Made by a program: the position numbers and the translations under genes. DNA of 35,123 nt from Bacteroidales bacterium (GTDB taxonomy: Bacteria; Bacteroidota; Bacteroidia; Bacteroidales; VadinHA17). Shown one piece after another: positions 1-7,787 of the stretch (position 1 is the first letter of the stretch; every line of letters begins with the position of its first letter). The notes beneath the pieces were generated by a model. It was not told the origin of the DNA. It searched no databases and was given only the letters and a program-made list of their open reading frames with translations. The DNA lies in assembly GCA_012517605.1 (NCBI GenBank), contig JAAYUS010000204.1, positions 1 to 35,123 on the forward strand, read 5' to 3'.

Positions 1-261
1 GAACCAGGAAACATGGGGTCTGCATTAATGAATGGGATCTCCAACTATGAAATAAAGAATTATCCTGAGGCAGAAGGCTCTTTCAGAAAGGTCATTGCTG
101 ACGATAAGAGCTATTTTGTGGATCATGCCCAATGGTATCTGGGTCTGTGTTATATTCAGACAGGAGAAATACAAAAGGCCAGAGACCAGATGTCAATAGT
201 TGATAAATCCAACAGCATTTATTCAAAAAAAGCAAGGAAAATACTCAGGGCTCTTAAATAA
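1..261 (+). CDS. C-terminal part of a tetratricopeptide-repeat protein (5' end outside window)
   Basis: The frame is open from base 1, with residues E-P-G-N before the first ATG at 13, so the gene probably begins upstream of the window. The visible 86 residues carry one or two TPR-like helix pairs. The pattern YPEAEGSFRKVI, then AQWYLGLCYIQTGE and KARDQM, is the usual small/large residue spacing of a TPR. The protein ends in a basic helix (KKARKILRALK). No membrane segment is visible. It lies 18 bp before the kinase-like gene, so the two are probably co-transcribed. Its partner and exact role cannot be told from this fragment. Confidence 0.8.
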   Translation, partial: EPGNMGSALMNGISNYEIKNYPEAEGSFRKVIADDKSYFVDHAQWYLGLCYIQTGEIQKARDQMSIVDKSNSIYSKKARKILRALK

Positions 262-279
262 TAAATTAAAAGGAACACA

Positions 280-1113
280 ATGTTTGACGTTTCCGGATAT
301 GGCGCTGGGGTACCACGTGAGATGTCTGATAAAGACAGGGAGACTTTCAGAAATGATGACGCCTGCATGCAGCGAATCTCTGATTGTCCTTCTGTTCTTT
401 CCGGACTTTCAAGGGAAATGAGAACCAGAATGAACGCTATAGTCGCATTTTCGTTTCTTTTGAAAAAACCGGACTCAACGGAAAAGGAAAAAGAAGAGTT
501 CAGCAATATGATCTTTGCATCGTGTGACCAAATAATATCCATGTTTGACAATTTTCTCGATTCGGCAATCATTGATACGGGTAATTCAAAAGCCGAACCG
601 GTAATATGCAATCCGGATCTGATGTTCAGAGATATTTTCAAAGAATTCAGGGAAGAGATAAAAAATGATTCTGGCGAAGATCTCGTCTTTTTGTCTGAAA
701 CACCTGAATTTCAGTGTGGTAATTGTCTCATTGATGCAAACAGGTACTCCAGGATGGTAAGGAGTCTTTTTCAGCTTGCACTGTATAATACAAAATCGGG
801 TTATATAAAGGCAGGTTATTATTTAAGGGATAATAATCTCACCTTTTACATTCTGGATACAGGCCAGGGTTATTTCAAATGCAGCGAATTCTTTAGCAGC
901 GAAAATCTTACAAAATCGCTTGCTAAATACAATGATCCGGTTCTTGCAGTGAATATCTCACTCGTACGAAGACTTCTCCGGATTTTGAACGGATCAGTCG
1001 CTGTTGAGAGCAACAGGCTTACAGGATCGGGCATTTATATCTCAATACCGGTTTCAGGTTCCGGTAACGGAGATACTGTAAATAAATATATTAATACCAT
1101 TAATACTATCTGA
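280..1113 (+). CDS. Degenerate (probably inactive) histidine-kinase-like protein
   Basis: 277 residues with a HisKA-like helix region (about 38-100) followed by a HATPase_c-like domain (about 110-260). There is no sensor domain, signal peptide or membrane segment, so it is expected to be cytoplasmic. The H-box is recognisable as LSREMRTRMNAIVAF, but the position of the phospho-accepting histidine (usually S-H-E-(I/M)-R-T) is arginine 45. In the ATP domain the G1 box D193-T-G-Q-G197 is kept. The N-box is altered: D152-A-N-R aligns, but the metal-binding asparagine is leucine 166 and the following lysine is tyrosine 169. The second glycine-rich box before the VRRLLRILNGS helix is also lost. It therefore probably acts as a scaffold or regulator rather than a kinase. 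It follows the TPR gene by 18 bp and ends before a terminator. Family placement is fairly sure; inactivity is inferred. Confidence 0.75.
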   Translation: MFDVSGYGAGVPREMSDKDRETFRNDDACMQRISDCPSVLSGLSREMRTRMNAIVAFSFLLKKPDSTEKEKEEFSNMIFASCDQIISMFDNFLDSAIIDTGNSKAEPVICNPDLMFRDIFKEFREEIKNDSGEDLVFLSETPEFQCGNCLIDANRYSRMVRSLFQLALYNTKSGYIKAGYYLRDNNLTFYILDTGQGYFKCSEFFSSENLTKSLAKYNDPVLAVNISLVRRLLRILNGSVAVESNRLTGSGIYISIPVSGSGNGDTVNKYINTINTI

Positions 1114-1160
1114 TACCAGATTATCTTTCCAATCAATGTCTGAATGCCAATAGTGAGTGG

Positions 1161-1190
1161 AAGCAGCTGCCTGACGAGGTGGCTGCTTTT
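1161..1190 (+). terminator. Intrinsic terminator after the kinase-like gene
   Basis: An 11-bp stem with two G-T pairs (AAGCAGCTGCC at 1161-1171 against GGTGGCTGCTT at 1178-1188) has a 6-base loop. It is followed by TT, CTAG and TTTT. It sits 48 bp after the stop of the plus-strand gene and touches the stop codon of the converging PorE-like gene. The T-rich side is only on the plus strand, so it mainly serves the left-hand unit. Confidence 0.7.
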
Positions 1191-3137
1191 CTAGTTTTCA
1201 GAGTATTCGATGATCTTGACTTCAGTCCTCCGGTTAAGTTTTCTTCCCTCTGATGTTATATTGTCTCCCACAGGCGAAGTATTTCCGTATCCTTTGTATG
1301 ATAGTCTTCCGGCGGGAACTCCATTCTCGACCAGATAATCCACAACTGACAGGGCCCTCTTCTCCGATAACTGGAGATTATGCTCGTCAGTGCCTGTTGC
1401 ATCGGTATAACCCGATATTTCTACTTTCAACTGCTTATTATCTTTAAGAAGTGTGCAAAGCTTATTCAGCTCGGTCAGAGATTCTTTTTTCAGCTGCCAT
1501 GAGTCTACTTCATAAAATACATTTGAAAGGAGCATCTTCTCTCCCACCCTGAATGGACTTAAAAGTATTTTCTTTATGAAAGGCTCCATTGCCGAATGTT
1601 TTCCTTCAAACGTAAAGTTTTCAGAATAAAAAAGATATCCTTTCTTGCTAACACTTAATCCATAATTAAATCCTGAAGGCAGACAGACCAGGAAGTTTCC
1701 GTTATCATCTGTTAAATTGCTTACGATAGTTTTTCCAGTAGAGAGATTTACCAGTTCATAATCGGCAATCAGCATTTTTCCTGTCATTTTATCAGTGACA
1801 TTTCCTTTGAGATAAGCAACGGGATCAGGCCTGACTGCATCATAAAGCTGGAAAGTATATATGTTTTTCCCTTCATTCGCTTCTCTTTGAGATGAAAAAT
1901 ATGCTTTCTGACCGCCCGATTCAATTGTAAGTCCCATCTCATCATTGAAAGTATTGATTGGATATCCGAGGTTTACAGGTTCCGACCAGGTGGTGTCGTC
2001 ATCCATTTTTGAAAAGTAGATATCCAGCCCTCCCATGCCCGGCCTTCCGTCGGAAGAAAAATACAATGTCCTGCCATCAAAATGAATGAAGGGGGAAATC
2101 TCGTCACCGGATGTATTAATAGTTTTTCCAAGGTTTTTAGGGACTGACCACTTACCGTTCTGCTTATAAACTGAGTACCAAAGGTCTTTTCCTCCCGATC
2201 CGCCGGGCCGGTTGCTGGAGAAGAAGAGCATTTTGCCGGTTGCATTTACCGATGGCTGTGTCTCCCAGTATGGGGTATTGACAGGGCTTCCCAGGTTAAC
2301 AGGCATTGACCATTTACCATCATGGAGAGCTGAAAAATAAATATCGCAGCTACCGAGTCCGCCCGGCCGACCACAAGCCGTGAAATACATATAGGTCCCG
2401 TCTGATGAAAGACTTTGTGCCCCTTCATTCTGGTCGGTATTTAGTGGAGCACCTGCATTCACTGCATTCTGCCATTTTCTGTCCCTGAGGTAGCTTATAT
2501 AAAAGTCTTCCTGCGAATAATTACTCCTGCCCTGATTCGATTTATCGGGCTTTGTCTGCCGTGTGAACATAAGCGTCTGTCCGTCAACCGTTATTGAGGG
2601 CCAGTACTCATCATCAGCAGTATTTATGCCTTCGCCTACACTCTCCGGGTTGAAAGGTACAGGGTTCTTCATAGCAGTAATTGCAAATTCGCAGTTCTTA
2701 ATGTTCTTTTCTGCCAGTTCCCTGTTCTTTTCAAGGGTGTTTTTCTGTTCAAGATAAACTTTGTAATGCACGAGAGCCCGCGAGTAATCACCTGAATAAA
2801 GTTCTGAATTCGCAAGGGCGAAAAAAACCTGAGGCCAGGCAAGTGAGTCCAGTCTTACAGCTTTCTGATAGTTCAGTGCAGCTTCATTATACCGTTTCTG
2901 TTTTGCCATCAGTTCTCCAAGCATCAAATATGCTTCACAAAAATCACCATCAGCCTGGATTGCCTGACTGAAAAAATGTTCTGCATTTGCATAATCGATG
3001 TAATCAAATGCAGTCTGGCCCATTTTGTACGCTTTGAGAGCCCTGGAAGAAGTAGTGTGGTATTTTTGTGAGTACGAGGTCTCCGTGAAAATAAAAGTCA
3101 GAATTAAGAATATGGCGGATATCATCATTTTCCTCAT
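1191..3137 (-). CDS. PorE-like outer-membrane/periplasmic protein: TPR, five PD40 blades, carboxypeptidase-regulatory-like domain, OmpA domain
   Basis: With the start at 3137 the protein has 648 residues and a good signal peptide (MRKMMISAIFLILTFIF...TSYSQ). A longer open frame back to 3329 would overlap queE by 188 bp and lacks a signal peptide at its start, so I reject it. Domains in order: TPRs at about 30-135; five PD40/WD40-like blades at about 170-420, each with an SSDG/YFSS-type strand and often a GRPGG loop; a carboxypeptidase-regulatory-like beta-sandwich at about 440-510; and an OmpA_C domain at about 535-645. The OmpA domain has the peptidoglycan-binding aspartate and arginine (GYTDATG and NRRTEV). 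This order is that of PorE, a Porphyromonas type IX secretion protein that binds peptidoglycan. Unlike PorE it has no lipobox cysteine. Bacteroidota carry several such paralogues, so the secretion role is inferred. It starts 4 bp after the queE stop. Confidence 0.85.
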   Translation of the reverse strand: MRKMMISAIFLILTFIFTETSYSQKYHTTSSRALKAYKMGQTAFDYIDYANAEHFFSQAIQADGDFCEAYLMLGELMAKQKRYNEAALNYQKAVRLDSLAWPQVFFALANSELYSGDYSRALVHYKVYLEQKNTLEKNRELAEKNIKNCEFAITAMKNPVPFNPESVGEGINTADDEYWPSITVDGQTLMFTRQTKPDKSNQGRSNYSQEDFYISYLRDRKWQNAVNAGAPLNTDQNEGAQSLSSDGTYMYFTACGRPGGLGSCDIYFSALHDGKWSMPVNLGSPVNTPYWETQPSVNATGKMLFFSSNRPGGSGGKDLWYSVYKQNGKWSVPKNLGKTINTSGDEISPFIHFDGRTLYFSSDGRPGMGGLDIYFSKMDDDTTWSEPVNLGYPINTFNDEMGLTIESGGQKAYFSSQREANEGKNIYTFQLYDAVRPDPVAYLKGNVTDKMTGKMLIADYELVNLSTGKTIVSNLTDDNGNFLVCLPSGFNYGLSVSKKGYLFYSENFTFEGKHSAMEPFIKKILLSPFRVGEKMLLSNVFYEVDSWQLKKESLTELNKLCTLLKDNKQLKVEISGYTDATGTDEHNLQLSEKRALSVVDYLVENGVPAGRLSYKGYGNTSPVGDNITSEGRKLNRRTEVKIIEYSEN

Positions 3138-3141
3138 AAGA

Positions 3142-3771
3142 TCAGGGGATATGCATATATTTATGAGCCTGAAGCGATATTTTCCACCAGGGATTTTTTT
3201 TAACATATTCAACAATTTCAGGAACAATGATATCGAATCTGCTCCATTCTGGCTGCAGGAACAAACGGCAGGCTGGTTCGACCATTTTTCTGTGCTTTTC
3301 AGCCCATTCGAAGTCATCCCTGTTTTCAATAATTACCTTTAATTCATCAGCTTCATTACAGATGTTGCCGACAGGAGGCATATTCTTTTTCGGGGAAAGA
3401 CATATCCAGTCCCATGTCCCGCTAAGCGGGTATGCCCCGGAAGTTTCAATAAATGTGCATATATTGAACTTTTTAAGTCCCGAGCACAAATAGTCAAGAT
3501 TCCAGAGAAGCGGCTCACCACCAGTCACCACCACAGATTTCGTGCCGGAACTGACTGCATTGCTGATGATTTTATCTGTTTCGACCAGGGGAAACATATC
3601 AGGATCCCATGAAAAGCGCGAATCACACCAGTTACATCCAACATCGCAGCCACCAAGCCTTATGAACCAGGCCGCCTCTCCGGCATGATAACCTTCGCCC
3701 TGTATTGTATAGAATTCTTCAACAAGCGGCAACATAAAACCTTCAGGATAATTTGTTTCCCTTAATCCCAT
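3142..3771 (-). CDS. queE: 7-carboxy-7-deazaguanine synthase (radical SAM)
   Basis: 209 residues. QueE converts 6-carboxytetrahydropterin to 7-carboxy-7-deazaguanine, the committed step to preQ0 and queuosine in tRNA. The N-terminus has the diagnostic FYTIQGEGYHAG substrate-loop motif. The iron-sulfur cysteines C42, C46 and C49 follow, in CX3CX2C spacing. An SAM-binding TGGEPLL motif is at 83-89. The C-terminal LQAHKY is also typical of the family. Length fits short bacterial QueE. It is the middle gene of a minus-strand set, 25 bp behind the 5'-nucleotidase and 4 bp before the PorE-like gene. No other queuosine gene is in the window. Confidence 0.95.
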   Translation of the reverse strand: MGLRETNYPEGFMLPLVEEFYTIQGEGYHAGEAAWFIRLGGCDVGCNWCDSRFSWDPDMFPLVETDKIISNAVSSGTKSVVVTGGEPLLWNLDYLCSGLKKFNICTFIETSGAYPLSGTWDWICLSPKKNMPPVGNICNEADELKVIIENRDDFEWAEKHRKMVEPACRLFLQPEWSRFDIIVPEIVEYVKKNPWWKISLQAHKYMHIP

Positions 3772-3796
3772 GCTTCAAAACGTTTTAATGGTTCAT

Positions 3797-5554
3797 TTAT
3801 TTTCCGAACAACAGAGCATAATCAACAGGTTTTGCCTTATTTACCCATTTCTCAGGGATTATCTTCCAGTTGTTGTAGGCAAAGGGATGAACTGTGCCTT
3901 TTTCTTCAAGATCTTTCAGGATGTAATATCTGAGGTCCTTTTCGGTGGATCTGACAAGACGCTTTGGCAGTTCTTCACTGGGAATACCTGCACCTGCTGT
4001 CAGATGACCACCGCCTCCGTTCCCTCGATATGAATTTATGGCGACAGAATAAATCCTGTCAGGTTCAAATGGTTTACCATCTGAAAATGAACTTATTACA
4101 ATTCTATTTCCTTCTTTCCTGCTTACATCCACTGTGTAGTCGATTCCGACGGCCGAATCAAAATTATATGGCTGATTTCTCAACCATGCCTCACCCTTCC
4201 TTATGACAGGCCTGCCCATATTATCGAGCCTGAATTTAAGAAGATGATCACCCGGGCCTTTCATTGTGTTAAGCCAGTCAGCATATGAAAACTCAAGATA
4301 TTTTTTTATTTCGGAACCGCTCATTTTCATCGTGTAGAGAAGGTTTTCAAACCTGTATAGTTTGAACATATCACCAACAGTTACAGGACCGGCAGGTATG
4401 CTGACATCAAATGAAAGAGGTGCTGCAAATGAAATATCAGCTCCGGTAATGGCAAGTTGGATCGAATGAATCATGTCGACGAACGGAGATGATCCAAAGT
4501 ATGATTCCCTGGTACTGATCGTTGCCTCAGAGACAGCAATCTTCCTGTTCACATAACCGAGCAGCCTGTTCTTTTGTCCCTCAAACTTCTTCATAAAGCC
4601 CGGATCAGGTCTGTAATTTTTAACATCAATCAGTTTACCCGTGATTTGTTTTCTGAGATGTCCGGTCCTTTTATCCTTTGAAAACAAAACATCAGCCCTT
4701 CCAATTTTCTCAGCCCTGCTTCCACCTTCAATAATCAGAACTGAATCTCCTTCAGTGTTGACTATTTTTTTATTTATTACATTATGGTTATGACCACAGA
4801 GGACCATATCAAATCCCGGAACATCATGAGCTATTTTGTAAGCACCGTTTTGCTCATTATGGCTTCCCTCCTTTCCGTTATTGTCGGGTTCATCCCATCC
4901 TGTATGGAACAATCCGATAACAAGATCGGGCTTGTTGCTGAGTATTTCTGGCATGTACTGCATGGCAGTTTCATAAAGATCCCTGAATTCAATCCCGGAA
5001 TAAAGTTCAGGAGGAAGCCATCCGGGAATACCGGTTGTGATCAACCCAAGGACTGCAATTTTTATCCCATCCTTTTCGATAATCTTATATGGTTTGAAAT
5101 ATGGCTTGCCTGTCTCTGCATTTACCGCATTGGCTGCAAGCAGCGGAAATTCATATTCGCCAACGAGCCTGTCGTAAACCGAATGACCTGCTTCAATATC
5201 ATGATTGCCTACGGTCCCTGCATCATAGCCCATGTAATTCATTGCTTCTGCATTGATGTGCGGCGACACCGTGTCAATGAAATTGGAATAATATACAGCA
5301 GGCTGTCCCTGCAGATTGTCGCCATCATCAAGAAGTATAACCGCCTTGTTCTCCTCCCTTACTTTCCTGGCATATGATAAAACGCCAGCCAGAGAGACAT
5401 CAATTTCCTTCTTCTCGATAAAATCATAGGGTAGTATCACCCCGTGAACATCGGTGGTGTAAAGGACAACTACTTTTCTGTCGGGCTGAACAGAACACGA
5501 TGAAATGGTAGCAAATATTAAAAATATGATCAGATATTTCAATTCGGTTTTCAT
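3797..5554 (-). CDS. 5'-nucleotidase / UDP-sugar hydrolase family metallophosphoesterase, likely lipoprotein
   Basis: 585 residues. A hydrophobic leader ends in ATISSC20, so export as a lipoprotein is likely although the lipobox is not ideal. The N-terminal metallophosphatase domain shows the metal-ligand motifs in order: TTDVHG (D35, H37), DGDNLQG (D79, N80), GNHDIEAG (N117, H118) and CGHNHN. The C-terminal half is the 5'-nucleotidase substrate-binding domain, including NSYRGNGGGG and two glycine-rich turns. Family members release phosphate from nucleotides, UDP-sugars or 2',3'-cyclic nucleotides in the periplasm; which substrate applies cannot be read here. It is the first gene of the minus-strand operon with queE and the PorE-like gene. 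The upstream 137 bp is shared with the divergent DUF1343 gene. Confidence 0.88.
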   Translation of the reverse strand: MKTELKYLIIFLIFATISSCSVQPDRKVVVLYTTDVHGVILPYDFIEKKEIDVSLAGVLSYARKVREENKAVILLDDGDNLQGQPAVYYSNFIDTVSPHINAEAMNYMGYDAGTVGNHDIEAGHSVYDRLVGEYEFPLLAANAVNAETGKPYFKPYKIIEKDGIKIAVLGLITTGIPGWLPPELYSGIEFRDLYETAMQYMPEILSNKPDLVIGLFHTGWDEPDNNGKEGSHNEQNGAYKIAHDVPGFDMVLCGHNHNVINKKIVNTEGDSVLIIEGGSRAEKIGRADVLFSKDKRTGHLRKQITGKLIDVKNYRPDPGFMKKFEGQKNRLLGYVNRKIAVSEATISTRESYFGSSPFVDMIHSIQLAITGADISFAAPLSFDVSIPAGPVTVGDMFKLYRFENLLYTMKMSGSEIKKYLEFSYADWLNTMKGPGDHLLKFRLDNMGRPVIRKGEAWLRNQPYNFDSAVGIDYTVDVSRKEGNRIVISSFSDGKPFEPDRIYSVAINSYRGNGGGGHLTAGAGIPSEELPKRLVRSTEKDLRYYILKDLEEKGTVHPFAYNNWKIIPEKWVNKAKPVDYALLFGK

Positions 5555-5691
5555 GTTTATAAGACTTTAAAATCAGACCTGAAATAAGACCGTAAACATA
5601 AAAAAGAATATTTACTTTCGGTGTCGCAAATTAATGTTAAAGATCAATAAACTGACTATTGTTCAAAAACAGATAAAAAAACGGAACATTT

Positions 5692-6867
5692 ATGGTACTT
5701 ACCGGATTGGAACAGATCAGAATGACCTTTCCTTCAGACCTGAAAGGAAAGAATGTCGGAGTTTTATGCCATGCTCCAAGTATAACATTCGATTTCATTC
5801 ATATAACAGACCTGTTAATAAAAAGCAATGAATGCAGGCTTGTATCAATTTTCGGACCGCAGCACGGACTAAGCGGGCAAACGCAGGACAATATGATTGA
5901 ATGGAGCAGTAGTATTCATCCTGAGTTCGGAATACCGGTTTACAGTCTTTACGGCGAGCACAGGAAACCGACAGGAGAAATGCTGAACGGCCTTGAAGCT
6001 TTTATTGTGGATCTACAGGATGTTGGTGCCAGATTATATACATATATATGGACTGTTAAACTATGTATGGAGGCCTGTGCAAATGCCGGCATTCCCGTGT
6101 GGATACTCGACAGGCCCAATCCGGTGGCAAAGCTTCCGTTCGACGGTCCCGTACTCAAGGAAGAATACTTCACTTTTGTAGGTGGTGCCTCAATTCCTCT
6201 ATGTCACAGGATGACAATCGGAGAAATGGCTTTATGGATAAGGGAAAAGTACCTGCCGGAATGCGATCTCAGGATTGTCTGGATGAAGAACTGGCAAAGG
6301 AGTTCATTGTTCAGTGATACAGGTCTGCCCTGGGTACTGCCTTCACCAAATATGCCGACACTTCAGACAGCGCTGGTGTATCCGGGAACGGTGCTTTCAG
6401 AAGCTTTGAATTTGTCGGAAGGAAGAGGGACAACCATTCCTTTTGAACTGCTTGGAGCCCCATACCTGAATACATCCAAACTCATGAAGAATTTGTCGGC
6501 AAGGAATATTCAGGGATGTGCATTCAGAGTACATAATTTCATCCCTACTTTCAACAAATATTCCGGGCAGTTATGCAACGGATTCCAGGTACACGTCACA
6601 GATCCGTCAGTTTACCGGCCTGTTGCGACTGCTTACGAGATCTTTGATGCAATTATGGAGACCTCTCCTGAGGGTTCACTGAAATTCAATCCGCCTCCGT
6701 ATGAATACGAATACAGACTTATGCCATTTGATATTTTGTCGGGTGATTCAGTAATGAGAAGTTCCCTTTTAGGAAGAATCAATCCAAAAGTTGAATTTCA
6801 AAGGTGGGAAAATGAAATATCTGAATTCACCGGCGAATTCAGGCAGGTTGCCTATTATAAGGAATGA
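5692..6867 (+). CDS. DUF1343 / NamZ-type exo-N-acetylmuramidase family protein without visible signal peptide
   Basis: 391 residues covering a whole DUF1343 domain. Landmarks are TGLEQI at the start, GPQHGLSG, SLYGEHRKPTGEML, DLQDVGARLYTY, ILDRPNPV, VLPSPNMPT, LSEGRGTTIPFE and NGFQVHVTD. Characterised members (NamZ) remove N-acetylmuramic acid from the non-reducing end of peptidoglycan fragments and are usually exported. Here the domain begins within a few residues of the ATG and no hydrophobic leader is seen, so a cytoplasmic recycling role is possible. Scanning upstream in frame gives no convincing leader. It diverges from the 5'-nucleotidase operon and converges on the response regulator. 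Family sure; enzyme activity inferred. Confidence 0.9.
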   Translation: MVLTGLEQIRMTFPSDLKGKNVGVLCHAPSITFDFIHITDLLIKSNECRLVSIFGPQHGLSGQTQDNMIEWSSSIHPEFGIPVYSLYGEHRKPTGEMLNGLEAFIVDLQDVGARLYTYIWTVKLCMEACANAGIPVWILDRPNPVAKLPFDGPVLKEEYFTFVGGASIPLCHRMTIGEMALWIREKYLPECDLRIVWMKNWQRSSLFSDTGLPWVLPSPNMPTLQTALVYPGTVLSEALNLSEGRGTTIPFELLGAPYLNTSKLMKNLSARNIQGCAFRVHNFIPTFNKYSGQLCNGFQVHVTDPSVYRPVATAYEIFDAIMETSPEGSLKFNPPPYEYEYRLMPFDILSGDSVMRSSLLGRINPKVEFQRWENEISEFTGEFRQVAYYKE

Positions 6868-6873
6868 TACTGG

Positions 6874-7275
6874 TCAGAAATTATTTCCCGATTTCTTTCT
6901 TACCGAATTTACAAGCTTCTCCACAAGTTGCTGGGGAAATATGGGCTTCACTATATAATCATCAAACCCCGAGGAGGCAATTTTCTCTCTGTCTCCAAGA
7001 AGGCTATAGGCAGTCTGGGCTATTATAATAACGTCTTTGCGGAATTCCCTTATTTTTCCTGCAGCTCCGTATCCGTCGATGAAAGGAAGCTGAATATCCA
7101 TAAGGATTATGTCGATGCCAGGGTCAGATTTAGCAATATCAACAGCTTCCTTCCCGTCGCATGCACTCAGGAGAACAGCCCCTGTCCTCTCTAATATCTT
7201 ATTGAGATACAAGCGACTGGAAACATCATCTTCAACTATGAGAATTTTCTTTGTCCGGAGATATTCATTTTCCAT
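6874..7275 (-). CDS. Single-domain response regulator (receiver only)
   Basis: 133 residues, all receiver domain with no output domain. The acidic pair is D16/D17, the phospho-acceptor is D60 in LMDIQLP, the switch threonine is T88 in AQTAYS, and the conserved lysine is K110 in YIVKP, so it looks fully functional. The sequence resembles the receiver modules attached to hybrid kinases in Bacteroidota. It begins 11 bp behind the GroES-like gene and is probably co-transcribed with it. No active kinase is encoded nearby, so its phosphodonor is unknown. It converges on the DUF1343 gene with 6 bp between stops. Confidence 0.93.
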   Translation of the reverse strand: MENEYLRTKKILIVEDDVSSRLYLNKILERTGAVLLSACDGKEAVDIAKSDPGIDIILMDIQLPFIDGYGAAGKIREFRKDVIIIAQTAYSLLGDREKIASSGFDDYIVKPIFPQQLVEKLVNSVRKKSGNNF

Positions 7276-7286
7276 AAAAACCGGTT

Positions 7287-7679
7287 TTATTCAAACAATC
7301 CTTCATCACGCAGGAGCAACAGTATCGCCGACTGGGGAACTACAACATATTTTTCCTTGTTGAATTCAATCTCAATAGCACTATTCTGCAGATATACTGC
7401 CTGGTCGCCTTCTTTTGGCTGCAGCGGAACATATTTGGGCTCATCAGCACGGTTTTTCCATGGCTCATCACTGTCGTTGACTGATGGTATGGGATATCCG
7501 GGCCCTACTTTAAGAACATATCCTACCTGTACCTTCTCATTCTCGTTTACTCCCGGAGGCAGGAAAAGACCGCTTTTGGTCTTTGACTGCGGCACTTTGG
7601 GTTTTATCAGAATCCTGTCCCCAATCACGATCAGTTTCTGAAGATCTTTTTCATCGAGTAATACGCTCATTTCTGACAT
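7287..7679 (-). CDS. GroES-fold co-chaperone family protein
   Basis: About 130 residues. The Cpn10-like core is seen in VIGDRILIKP, SGLFLPPG, VGYVLKVGPG and EYVVVPQSAI-like segments near the end. It is longer than classical GroES (about 95-97) because of a loop around SVNDSDEPWKNRADEP. This loop type is known from the separate 'co-chaperone GroES family' proteins of Bacteroidota and is not the partner gene of groEL. An upstream ATG at 7700 lies inside a likely -7 box (7689-7696). The real start is therefore more likely the ATG at 7679, or the one at 7670. No groEL is adjacent. Fold assignment is good; chaperone function is inferred. Confidence 0.8.
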   Translation of the reverse strand: MSEMSVLLDEKDLQKLIVIGDRILIKPKVPQSKTKSGLFLPPGVNENEKVQVGYVLKVGPGYPIPSVNDSDEPWKNRADEPKYVPLQPKEGDQAVYLQNSAIEIEFNKEKYVVVPQSAILLLLRDEGLFE

Positions 7680-7688
7680 CTGTTTAGG

Positions 7689-7719
7689 CAAAAATATCAT
7701 TTTTAGCTTTAATCAGAAA
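7689..7719 (-). promoter_or_regulatory. Promoter of the GroES-like/response-regulator unit
   Basis: On the minus strand TTTC and TATTTTTG are separated by 19 bp, close to the Bacteroidota pattern TTTG-N19-TAnnTTTG. It leaves a very short leader and argues against the ATG at 7700 as start. Confidence 0.5.
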
Positions 7720-7787
7720 CCGTCTTTCAATATTTGGTTAATATTGCACATAGATATGAACGCCGGATCTTCATCTTTATTTTACAA

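Noticed and set aside
219-641. 140-codon minus-strand frame overlapping the kinase-like gene
   Set aside because: Antisense to a well-supported domain and without its own promoter or family motif.
3138-3329. 64-residue N-terminal extension of the PorE-like protein
   Set aside because: It would overlap queE by 188 bp and would bury the signal peptide; the start at 3137 removes both problems.
4784-5377. 197-codon plus-strand frame
   Set aside because: Lies wholly inside the 5'-nucleotidase gene on the other strand; low-complexity, cysteine-rich composition and no family likeness.
280-7275. Kinase-like protein and response regulator as a two-component pair
   Set aside because: The kinase lacks its histidine, and the genes are 5.8 kb apart on opposite strands.
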